Part shown: positions 20,288-27,797 of the stretch, one piece after another
Numbering within the stretch: position 1 is the first letter of the stretch
Layout of the letters: every line of letters begins with the position of its first letter
NCBI RefSeq assembly: GCF_014931375.1
Contig: NZ_CP063117.1
Coordinates: 558,001 to 622,000 of the forward strand
Source: Haemophilus parainfluenzae
GTDB taxonomy: Bacteria; Pseudomonadota; Gammaproteobacteria; Enterobacterales; Pasteurellaceae
Length of the DNA: 64,000 nt
Reading direction: 5' to 3'
Program-made: the position numbers and the translations under genes
The notes under the pieces: generated by a model
The model's database searches: none
Told to the model about the DNA's origin: nothing
Seen by the model: the letters and a program-made list of their open reading frames with translations, nothing else

Positions 20288-20327
20288 AGCTGTTGATGAG
20301 TGATCTCATCAGCAGCTTTTCTTTTTT
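20288..20327 (+). terminator. Intrinsic terminator after the lipoprotein gene
   Basis: 13-bp stem with one G-T wobble (20288-20300 with 20305-20317), loop TGAT, then TTTTCTTTTTTT. Confidence 0.9.
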
Positions 20328-20353
20328 TAAATCATCAATGTGAAGGAGCAAGA

Positions 20354-21874
20354 ATGTTAGAACTTTCGGAAAGCAACATTCATTTAAATGCTACGGCAAC
20401 AAATAAGCTGCAAGCTATTGAAATGGCTGCAAGTGCGTTAGAGCAAGCTGGCAATGTTGAACAAGGCTATTTGCAAGGCATGCTTGGACGTGAACAGCAA
20501 ACCTCCACTTTTTTAGGCAATGGGATTGCAATTCCACACGGTACATTAGAAACCCGTTCAATGGTGAAAAAAACCGGTGTGCAAGTTTTCCAATTTCCAC
20601 AAGGTATTGAGTGGGGTGAAGGCAATATTGCCTATGTTGTAATTGGTATTGCTGCCCGTTCTGATGAGCATCTTGCTTTACTTCGTCAATTAACGCATGT
20701 TTTAGGTGATGAAGACACCGCAGCACAGTTAGCGACATTAACAGATGTTGAAAAATTTCGTGTGATTTTGTTGGGTGAAAGTGATTCTTTTAGTATTACT
20801 GAAGAAACATTAAGTTTAGATATTGAAACACAAAGTTTGCTCACCCTTACCGCCATCAATGCAGGTAAATTACAACAGCAAAGTGCGGTTGAAAATAGCT
20901 TTGTTTCTGAAGTGGTATCCAATTCTGCTCTGCCACTAGGTAAAGGTTTATGGATTACAGATGCCGTATCAGGTAATGTGAAAAATGCGTTGGCATTCAG
21001 TCGTGCGAAAACCATTTTTAATCATAATGGTAAAGCGGTGAAAGGCGTATTGACGATTTCGGCGGTTAACGATCAAATTAATGAGACATTAGCGCGTTTA
21101 TTGGATGATGAAGTCCAAAATATTTTATTAAGTGGTAATACGCAGCAAATTTTGACCGCACTTAATGGCGGTAAAGTGCCTGTTGCAGCTGCTGCTCAAT
21201 CTGAAGGTCAAATCGCTACGGGTGCAGTGATTGGCACCTTTACTGTTCGTAATGAGCATGGCTTGCACGCTCGCCCAAGTGCGGTGCTCGTCAATGAAGT
21301 TAAAAAATTCACCTCCAAGATTACGGTACAAAATCTTACTCGAGAAACCGCACCAGTTAGTGCAAAAAGTTTAATGAAAATCGTGGCATTGGGTGTGACT
21401 CAAGGTCATCGCTTACGTTTTGTTGCGGAAGGTGATGATGCGAAACAAGCTATTGAAGCCTTAGGTAAGATCATTGCGAGTGGACTTGGCGAAACAGTAT
21501 CTGCCATACCACCGGCTGAACCGGATACCATTGAAGTAAGCAGCGAGCATGCACCACAAATCCACGAAGAAAACACGGGTTTACCAGCCGATGCCATTGA
21601 AGCCGTATTTATGATTCGTAATGAACACGGTTTACATGCTCGTCCAAGTGCGGTGCTTGTTAATGAAGTGAAAAAATACAATGCATCTGTTGCGGTACAA
21701 AACTTAGATCGTGACACCCAATTAGTCAGTGCGAAAAGTCTGATGAAAATTGTGGCGCTTGGTGTCGTGAAAGGTCATCGCTTACGTTTTGTAGCGAGCG
21801 GCGAAGAAGCCCAACAAGCGATTGAGGGTATTGGTGCAGTCATTGAAAGTGGTTTAGGCGAAGGTCGGGGGTAA
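20354..21874 (+). CDS. fruB: Fructose PTS diphosphoryl transfer protein FruB with two HPr domains
   Basis: 506 residues from ATG 20354, which has GAAGGAG upstream; a longer ORF starts at 20300. Domains: EIIA-Fru (about 1-145, phospho-histidine 62 in AIPHGT), a middle M domain (to ~285), then two HPr (FPr) domains with GLHARPSAVL and phospho-histidines 305 and 428, 123 residues apart. E. coli FruB has one HPr. It passes phosphate from EI to FruA for fructose uptake. Exact uptake signals overlap the active-site codons of both HPr copies (21277-21285, 21646-21654). First gene of fruBKA. Confidence 0.95.
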   Translation: MLELSESNIHLNATATNKLQAIEMAASALEQAGNVEQGYLQGMLGREQQTSTFLGNGIAIPHGTLETRSMVKKTGVQVFQFPQGIEWGEGNIAYVVIGIAARSDEHLALLRQLTHVLGDEDTAAQLATLTDVEKFRVILLGESDSFSITEETLSLDIETQSLLTLTAINAGKLQQQSAVENSFVSEVVSNSALPLGKGLWITDAVSGNVKNALAFSRAKTIFNHNGKAVKGVLTISAVNDQINETLARLLDDEVQNILLSGNTQQILTALNGGKVPVAAAAQSEGQIATGAVIGTFTVRNEHGLHARPSAVLVNEVKKFTSKITVQNLTRETAPVSAKSLMKIVALGVTQGHRLRFVAEGDDAKQAIEALGKIIASGLGETVSAIPPAEPDTIEVSSEHAPQIHEENTGLPADAIEAVFMIRNEHGLHARPSAVLVNEVKKYNASVAVQNLDRDTQLVSAKSLMKIVALGVVKGHRLRFVASGEEAQQAIEGIGAVIESGLGEGRG

Positions 21875-21877
21875 GTG

Positions 21878-22819
21878 ATGGCAAAAGTAGCAACAATTAC
21901 CTTAAACGCCGCTTATGATTTAGTTGGGCGTTTGCCGCGTATTGAAATCGGTGAAGTGAATACCGTTGAAACACTTGGTCTTTTCCCTGCTGGCAAAGGC
22001 ATCAATGTCGCTAAAGTATTAAAAGATTTGGGCGTAGAGGTGGCCGTTGGTGGCTTCTTAGGGGAAGACAACGTGGGTGATTTCGAAACCCTATTTAAAA
22101 AACAAGGCTTAGAAGACAAATTCCATCGTGTTGCAGGCAAAACCCGTATTAATGTAAAAATTACGGAAACCGAAGCCGATGTGACAGACCTTAATTTCTT
22201 AGGTTATCAAATTACTCCAGAAGCTTGGCAGCAATTTACAGCAGATTCATTAGCGTATTGTCAAAACTTTGACATTGTTGCGGTTTGCGGCAGTTTACCG
22301 CGTGGTGTCAGTCCTGAATTATTTGCGGATTGGCTTAATCAGTTGCATCAAGCTGGTGTGAAAGTCGTATTAGATAGCAGTAATGCCGCACTCACGGCTG
22401 GTTTGAAAGCGCATCCTTGGTTGGTGAAACCGAATCATCGCGAATTAGAAGCGTGGATTGGTCATCCGTTAAATTCTCTTGATGAAATTATTGTTGCGGC
22501 AAAAAAACTTAAAGCCGAAGGCATTGCTAATGTGATTATTTCGATGGGAGCAAACGGTTCTTTATGGCTGAGTGATCAAGCTGTTATTCAAGCTCAACCA
22601 CCTAAATGTGAAAACGTGGTGAGCACCGTAGGGGCTGGTGATTCTATGGTGGCAGGCTTAATTTACGGTATCGAAAAAGGCTTATCTCAAGCGGAAACCT
22701 TAGCATTTGCGAGTGCGGTTTCTGCCTTTGCCGTTTCGCAAAGTAATGTGGGCGTGAGCGATATCGACTTGCTTGAGCCAATTCTGGCGAATGTCAAAAT
22801 TTCTGTGATTGAAGGATAA
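21878..22819 (+). CDS. fruK: 1-phosphofructokinase
   Basis: A 313-residue PfkB-family kinase converting fructose 1-phosphate to fructose 1,6-bisphosphate. PfkB motifs are visible: PAGKGINVAKVL near residue 37 and the C-terminal GAGDSMVAG with its catalytic aspartate. A GTG lies directly before the ATG, but the ATG at 21878 gives MAKVATITLN as in other FruK proteins. It lies three bases after the fruB stop in the fruBKA operon. Confidence 0.95.
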   Translation: MAKVATITLNAAYDLVGRLPRIEIGEVNTVETLGLFPAGKGINVAKVLKDLGVEVAVGGFLGEDNVGDFETLFKKQGLEDKFHRVAGKTRINVKITETEADVTDLNFLGYQITPEAWQQFTADSLAYCQNFDIVAVCGSLPRGVSPELFADWLNQLHQAGVKVVLDSSNAALTAGLKAHPWLVKPNHRELEAWIGHPLNSLDEIIVAAKKLKAEGIANVIISMGANGSLWLSDQAVIQAQPPKCENVVSTVGAGDSMVAGLIYGIEKGLSQAETLAFASAVSAFAVSQSNVGVSDIDLLEPILANVKISVIEG

Positions 22820-22823
22820 TGTA

Positions 22824-24500
22824 ATGAATTTGTTTTTAACTCAATCCCCGCAAATTGGTGCGGCAAAATCCTATTTACTTCGCCAAGCATTGAGCATGGC
22901 AGCGAAAAAAGCCAATCATACTGTGGTTGAGCAAGCCAAAGATGCGGATTTAGTGATTGTTTTCGGATCTACTTTGCCAAACTCTGCTGAACTTGTGGGC
23001 AAAAAAGTCTTTTTAGCCAATGAAGATGCGGCGATCGCTTCCCCTGAAGTCACGCTGACGAATGCACTCAATCAAGCAGTGGACTATGTTCAACCCGCTC
23101 AAAGTGCGGTTGGATTTGGTGGCGTTTCTGACGTCAAAAATATTGTCGCGGTTACAGCTTGCCCGACGGGTGTTGCGCATACCTTTATGTCTGCTGAAGC
23201 CATTGAAACCTATGCAAAAAAACAAGGTTGGCAGGTAAAAGTCGAAACCCGTGGCCAAGTGGGCGCAGGTAATGAAATTACCCCAGAAGAAGTCGCTGCG
23301 GCAGATTTAGTCTTTGTTGCGGCCGATATTGATGTGCCGTTAGATAAATTCCAAGGTAAACCGATGTATCGTACGTCGACGGGTTTAGCGTTAAAGAAAA
23401 CCGCACAGGAATTTGATAAGGCATTCAAAGAAGCTAAAATTTATGAAGGCGGCGCAGCAAAATCTTCTGCTAAATCAGAAGAAAGCGGCGAGAAAAAAGG
23501 CGTCTATAAACATTTGATGACGGGTGTATCGCACATGTTGCCGTTGGTGGTTGCTGGTGGTTTGCTAATCGCGATTTCCTTTATGTTTGGTATCGAAGCC
23601 TTCAAAGATGAAACAATTTTTCATGGTATTCCAAAAGCCTTAATGGATATCGGCGGTGGCGCAGCATTCCATCTGATGATTGCAGTATTTGCCGGCTATG
23701 TGGCCTTTTCTATCGCAGACCGTCCGGGGCTTGCGGTAGGTCTTATTGGCGGTATGTTAGCCACCACAGCCGGTGCAGGGATTTTAGGTGGGATTATCGC
23801 CGGTTTCTTAGCGGGTTATGTGGTGAAAGGATTAAATGCAACCATTAAATTGCCGGCAAGTTTAACCTCCTTAAAACCGATTTTAATTCTCCCGCTCTTT
23901 GGTACCTTGATTGTTGGTCTTGCGATGATTTATGTGATTAACCCACCAGTTTCACAAATTATGACGACCTTAAGCGATTGGTTAAAATCCATGGGCGAGG
24001 TTAATGCGATGGTATTGGGTGCGATTATCGGTGTCATGATGTGTATTGATATGGGTGGTCCAGTAAACAAAGCAGCTTATACGTTCTCCGTGGGAATGTT
24101 AGCCTCTCAAGTTCATACCCCAATGGCTGCCGCTATGGCTGCCGGAATGGTGCCGCCAATTGGTATGGCAATTGCAACTTGGATTGCTCGCAGTAAATTT
24201 ACCAGTAATCAACGTGATGCAGGTAAAGCTTCTTTTGTCTTAGGCTTATGCTTTATCTCTGAAGGGGCATTGCCGTTTGTGGCTGCCGATCCATTGCGTG
24301 TGATTATTAGCTCGGTTATCGGTGGAGCAACTGCTGGTGCGATTTCAATGGCATTAAATATTTCTCTGCAAGCACCACATGGTGGTTTATTTGTGATTCC
24401 GTTTGTTTCTGAGCCATTACTCTACTTAGGTGCAATCGCAACGGGAGCATTATTAACCGGTGTGGTTTACGCGGTGATTAAGCCGAAGGCGACAGAATAA
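22824..24500 (+). CDS. fruA: Fructose PTS permease FruA (IIB-prime, IIB, IIC)
   Basis: About 558 residues. The N-terminal IIB-prime domain (1-90) lacks the phospho-cysteine; the IIB domain has AVTACPTGVAHT with the phosphorylated cysteine near residue 113; the membrane IIC domain begins after about 230 with GVSHMLPLVVAGG and carries MGGPVNKAAY. It imports fructose and phosphorylates it at C1. ATG 22824 is chosen over a TTG at 22809. It closes fruBKA and is followed by a terminator. Confidence 0.95.
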   Translation: MNLFLTQSPQIGAAKSYLLRQALSMAAKKANHTVVEQAKDADLVIVFGSTLPNSAELVGKKVFLANEDAAIASPEVTLTNALNQAVDYVQPAQSAVGFGGVSDVKNIVAVTACPTGVAHTFMSAEAIETYAKKQGWQVKVETRGQVGAGNEITPEEVAAADLVFVAADIDVPLDKFQGKPMYRTSTGLALKKTAQEFDKAFKEAKIYEGGAAKSSAKSEESGEKKGVYKHLMTGVSHMLPLVVAGGLLIAISFMFGIEAFKDETIFHGIPKALMDIGGGAAFHLMIAVFAGYVAFSIADRPGLAVGLIGGMLATTAGAGILGGIIAGFLAGYVVKGLNATIKLPASLTSLKPILILPLFGTLIVGLAMIYVINPPVSQIMTTLSDWLKSMGEVNAMVLGAIIGVMMCIDMGGPVNKAAYTFSVGMLASQVHTPMAAAMAAGMVPPIGMAIATWIARSKFTSNQRDAGKASFVLGLCFISEGALPFVAADPLRVIISSVIGGATAGAISMALNISLQAPHGGLFVIPFVSEPLLYLGAIATGALLTGVVYAVIKPKATE

Positions 24501-24515
24501 TCGATTCTTTGATTA

Positions 24516-24545
24516 AAAAGTGCGGTAATTTTTAACCGCACTTTT
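24516..24545 (+). terminator. Uptake-signal pair terminator after fruA
   Basis: AAAAGTGCGGT (24516-24526) and ACCGCACTTTT (24535-24545), 8-base loop; both arms contain exact uptake signals and the second runs into T-rich sequence. Confidence 0.88.
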
Positions 24546-24584
24546 CATTTATCAGGTATAATTACAATGATTTAGGGAGAAATT

Positions 24585-24842
24585 ATGGATAAATACAATA
24601 AACTCCGCATTGAATGGGATTGTCGTCGAGGTATGCTTGAGCTGGATAAAATCATCATGCCTTTTTATAAAGCGCATTTTGACCAACTGACTAACGACAA
24701 AAAAGATATTTTTATTCGTTTACTTGCCGCCACGGATTTACAACTTTTTTCGTGGTTTTTTAATGGCAGTCAATCAGACGATGCCGAAGTGCAAGCGATG
24801 GTTGAATATATCCAAGATGTGCAGAAAACGAATGTCCGTTAA
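24585..24842 (+). CDS. sdhE: SdhE (YgfY/CptB), FAD assembly factor
   Basis: An 85-residue helical protein with the diagnostic RRGMLELD motif (residues 14-21), part of the RGxxE surface needed to help attach FAD covalently to succinate dehydrogenase and fumarate reductase flavoproteins. Length fits the family. A -10-like TATAAT lies at 24557-24562 and the ribosome binding site is TTAGGGAG. In fermentative Pasteurellaceae the likely client is FrdA. Confidence 0.9.
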   Translation: MDKYNKLRIEWDCRRGMLELDKIIMPFYKAHFDQLTNDKKDIFIRLLAATDLQLFSWFFNGSQSDDAEVQAMVEYIQDVQKTNVR

Positions 24843-24867
24843 TTTTTTTGAAATTTTTTATACATAA

Positions 24868-24895
24868 GGAACTTTTCAATTTTAACTCTGTCAGA
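24868..24895 (+). promoter_or_regulatory. Sigma-E promoter of rpoE
   Basis: GGAACTT (24868-24874, exact -35), 16 bases, then TCAGA (24891-24895), close to the TCTGA -10 of sigma-E. The position 65 bases before rpoE implies autoregulation, as in E. coli. Confidence 0.75.
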
Positions 24896-24959
24896 TAAAG
24901 CAACAATAGCTTGCTGTCTTGAATATATGAAGGCGTGTTAGACGTAGCATAGGAGATAT

Positions 24960-25535
24960 ATGGCTGAACAGCTAACAGATCAGGCTTTGGTAGAAAGAGT
25001 GCAGCAAGGCGATAAAAAAGCCTTTAATTTATTGGTTTCTCGTTATCAAAATAAAGTAGCCGGACTTTTAACCCGCTACATTTCTCATAACGACATTCCC
25101 GATGTTGTACAAGAATCCTTTATTAAGGCCTATCGTTCCATTGAATCCTTTCGGGGTGATAGTGCATTCTACACTTGGCTATATCGAATTGCCGTTAATA
25201 CGGCAAAGAATTACTTAACGGCACAGGGGCGCCGTCCACCGAGCGAAGATATTTTGGCGGAAGATGCCGAAAGCTACGATGTGGGAACCCATCTACGTGA
25301 TGTAGATACCCCTGAAAACGAAATGTTATCTAGCGAATTAGAAAAAGTGGTGTTTGATACCATTCACAGTTTGCCAGAAGATTTAAGAACCGCGATTACC
25401 TTGCGTGAGCTTGAAGGGTTAAGTTACGAAGAGATCGCAGAAATAATGGATTGCCCAGTAGGCACTGTACGTTCTCGCATTTTCCGTGCTCGGGAAGTGA
25501 TTGAGAACAAAATACAACCGCTTATGCAACGTTAA
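24960..25535 (+). CDS. rpoE: Envelope stress sigma factor RpoE
   Basis: 191 residues, the same as E. coli sigma-E. Region 2 includes YQNKVAGLLTRYI, DVVQESFIKAYR and TWLYRIAVNTAKNYL; region 4 has ITLRELEGLSYEEIAEIM and PVGTVRSRIFRAR. It directs transcription of envelope-folding genes when anti-sigma RseA is degraded. It starts the operon rpoE-rseA-rseB, under a sigma-E promoter of its own; rseC is elsewhere in the window. Confidence 0.98.
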   Translation: MAEQLTDQALVERVQQGDKKAFNLLVSRYQNKVAGLLTRYISHNDIPDVVQESFIKAYRSIESFRGDSAFYTWLYRIAVNTAKNYLTAQGRRPPSEDILAEDAESYDVGTHLRDVDTPENEMLSSELEKVVFDTIHSLPEDLRTAITLRELEGLSYEEIAEIMDCPVGTVRSRIFRAREVIENKIQPLMQR

Positions 25536-25556
25536 AATAAAGTCGGAGTTTATAAA

Positions 25557-26138
25557 ATGCAAAAAGAGTTACTTTCAGCCTATATGGATGGAGAAGAAGT
25601 CAGTGCCGAGTTGACGGAACAACTTTGTCAGGATAAAGATTCACAAGAATCTTGGGCGGCATATCACACCGTAAGAGCAGTTATGCGTAAAGAGTCACCA
25701 GTATTATTAGGTGCTGATTTTACCGCGAAAATGGCTGATTTAATTGAATTAGAAGAAGTAAAACACGTTGAGATTACTGTCTCTCAACCAACACCAGAAG
25801 AAGCTGACAGCTTACCATTCGTGCAAAAATTAAAAGCATTCTTTGCACCAATGACACAAATTGCGGTGGCTGCGGGGGTGTGTTTAGTGGCAGTAGTAGG
25901 TGTGCAATCATTTAATGCGAAAAGCACGTCGGTTACACCAGAAAACCCTGTTTTACAAACCTTACCATTTAACAGTTCAGTTCAAGAAGTAAGTTACAAC
26001 GCTCCGACCAAAGATGTAGCCACTTCGGAACAGGTTGAACAAAAAAATCGCCGTATTGGTACGATGTTACAAAACTATGAATTACAGCGTCGTATGCATG
26101 CAGATAGCTTAAATGTGGGTAGCAACCAAGCGAAATAA
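25557..26138 (+). CDS. rseA: Anti-sigma-E factor RseA
   Basis: 193 residues. The N-terminal anti-sigma domain begins MQKELLSAYMDGEEV, a single membrane helix lies at about 99-120 (TQIAVAAGVCLVAVVGV), and the periplasmic C-terminal part binds RseB. It holds RpoE at the membrane until DegS and RseP cleave it. The gene lies 21 bases after rpoE. A strong hairpin follows it, so rseB may be expressed at a lower level. Confidence 0.93.
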   Translation: MQKELLSAYMDGEEVSAELTEQLCQDKDSQESWAAYHTVRAVMRKESPVLLGADFTAKMADLIELEEVKHVEITVSQPTPEEADSLPFVQKLKAFFAPMTQIAVAAGVCLVAVVGVQSFNAKSTSVTPENPVLQTLPFNSSVQEVSYNAPTKDVATSEQVEQKNRRIGTMLQNYELQRRMHADSLNVGSNQAK

Positions 26139-26156
26139 TTACAGCAATTAATCGAT

Positions 26157-26188
26157 AATTCACCACCTTAGGCGTGGTGAATTTTTTT
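26157..26188 (+). terminator. Intrinsic terminator or attenuator between rseA and rseB
   Basis: AATTCACCAC (26157-26166) pairs with GTGGTGAATT (26174-26183), then TTTTT. It lies inside what is normally one operon, so it is likely a partial terminator. Confidence 0.8.
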
Positions 26189-26208
26189 ATGGATCAATTG
26201 ATTTATTT

Positions 26209-27153
26209 ATGAAAAAAACGTTTCTAAAATTAACCGCACTTTTAGGCTTATTCTTGTTGCCTTTCATGGCATTTGCAGAAGAGCCAATCCAGTCATTAAA
26301 TAAAATGTCGCAAGCCATGCGAGATTTAAATTATGAGATTGCTTTTGTGCAAACGACACCAACGAATATGGACTCGTTCCGCTATCGCCATATTAAGCAA
26401 GGGCAAAAAGTGTATGCGCAGTTGGTGACATTAGATGGTGAACAGCAAGAAATCATCCAGCGCGGTAATTTAGTCAGCTATTTCCAGCCGGGTTCACGTG
26501 CTTTCACGATTAACAGTGGTGAGATTGTGGATGCGCTTCCGGCAGTGATTCGTACTGATTTTAGCAAGCTAAGTCAGAATTATGACTTTATTAAGCTTGG
26601 AAAAGACCGAATTGCAGGCCGATTCGTCGATACCATTCGAATTGTGCCAAAAGACGATTTTCGCTATCAATATCTCGTTTTCTTAGATGAAGAAAATGGT
26701 TTGTTATTGCGTGGCGATATGCTTGATCGAGAAGGCAAGTTACTTGATCAGTTCCGTGTGGTGACGTTATATATCGATGATCGTCTGCGTGGTTTAACGG
26801 ATTACCTTAATAAGGTATCAGTGCCGCCACTTTTAAATGAAGGAAAGCAAGAATCATCGCTTTCAATCAATTGGAAAACTGATTGGTTACCACAAGGGTT
26901 TGATTTAATTCGCCAGAATCAAGATGTGATAGATGGTGAAGTGATTGAAAATGCGTTATTTAGTGATGGTCTTTTCACTTTTACACTTTATATCAATAAA
27001 GCTGATAGCACCGCTGCAAAAGAAAACACCTGGAGACAAGGGGCTTACACGATTTACAGTGAAGTCATAGGCGATAAAGAAATTACCTTTATCGGACAGC
27101 TTCCAATTGCTGCAGCGAAACGAATTGTACAAGGTGTAACATTCCTAAAATAA
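26209..27153 (+). CDS. rseB: Sigma-E regulatory periplasmic protein RseB
   Basis: A 314-residue exported MucB/RseB protein. The signal peptide ends at FMAFA|EE near residue 23, followed by the lipoprotein-like N-terminal domain with NYEIAFVQTTP and the smaller C-terminal domain. It binds the periplasmic part of RseA and protects it from DegS, acting as a sensor for mislocalised LPS. An uptake signal overlaps the start of the coding region (LTALLGL). Confidence 0.94.
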   Translation: MKKTFLKLTALLGLFLLPFMAFAEEPIQSLNKMSQAMRDLNYEIAFVQTTPTNMDSFRYRHIKQGQKVYAQLVTLDGEQQEIIQRGNLVSYFQPGSRAFTINSGEIVDALPAVIRTDFSKLSQNYDFIKLGKDRIAGRFVDTIRIVPKDDFRYQYLVFLDEENGLLLRGDMLDREGKLLDQFRVVTLYIDDRLRGLTDYLNKVSVPPLLNEGKQESSLSINWKTDWLPQGFDLIRQNQDVIDGEVIENALFSDGLFTFTLYINKADSTAAKENTWRQGAYTIYSEVIGDKEITFIGQLPIAAAKRIVQGVTFLK

Positions 27154-27227
27154 TTCAGTAGCAGTGAGAAAGTTGCTATTTTGTTTCCCCTTGCTATACT
27201 TTCTTCACCTAATGGATTTTGATAGCT

Positions 27228-27254
27228 AAACCCCGTCCTGCGGGGTTTTGTTTT
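27228..27254 (+). terminator. Intrinsic terminator after rseB
   Basis: AAACCCCG (27228-27235) with CGGGGTTT (27241-27248), loop TCCTG, then TTGTTTT. Confidence 0.88.
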
Positions 27255-27287
27255 ATCAAGTGCGGTCATTTTTTTAAGGTTTTTACG

Positions 27288-27797
27288 ATGAATAATCCCC
27301 TTCCTCTTCTTGGCATTACAGGTTACAGCGGTAGTGGCAAAACCACATTGCTGGAAAAATTGCTTCCTCAATTAATTAAAAAAGGTCTACGTGTTTCAGT
27401 GATTAAACACAGCCATCACAACGCTCATGTGGACAAAGAAGGAAAAGACAGTTGGCGAATGAAAGAGGCGGGGTCTGCGCAAGTTATTATGGCTTGTGAT
27501 ACTCGCTGGGCATTGATGACAGAAACCCCTCAAGAACCAGTTTCATTAGCCTATTTAAGTCAACAATTTGATCGTCATTTAACGGATTTAATTTTGGTGG
27601 AAGGATTTAAACAAGAACCTATTCCAAAGATTTTGTTGCATCGACAAGAGATGACAAAACCGTTGCCGGAATTAGATGAAAACGTGTTGGCTTTAGCAAT
27701 CGATTATTCGCTTGAAACTGACCGCACTTTATTAGATATTAATCACATTGAACAGATCGCTGAGTTTATTTATCAATGGTGGAAAAAGACACAGTAA
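27288..27797 (+). CDS. mobB: MobB, molybdopterin-guanine dinucleotide adapter GTPase
   Basis: A 169-residue P-loop GTPase (GYSGSGKTTLLEKLLP at its N-terminus) that assists MobA in MGD synthesis. The ORF is open from 27219, but that segment runs through the rseB terminator; ATG 27288 with TTAAGG upstream gives the normal MNNPLPLLGITGYSG start. It overlaps the following MFS gene by 22 bases. mobA is 23 kb upstream, so the pair is split. Confidence 0.92.
   Translation: MNNPLPLLGITGYSGSGKTTLLEKLLPQLIKKGLRVSVIKHSHHNAHVDKEGKDSWRMKEAGSAQVIMACDTRWALMTETPQEPVSLAYLSQQFDRHLTDLILVEGFKQEPIPKILLHRQEMTKPLPELDENVLALAIDYSLETDRTLLDINHIEQIAEFIYQWWKKTQ

Noticed and set aside
27173..27254. TTGCTA-N16-TATACT promoter followed by a terminator after rseB, as a possible ~45-nt small RNA
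   Set aside because: The transcript would be nearly all terminator stem; it is more simply the rseB end with a chance promoter match.
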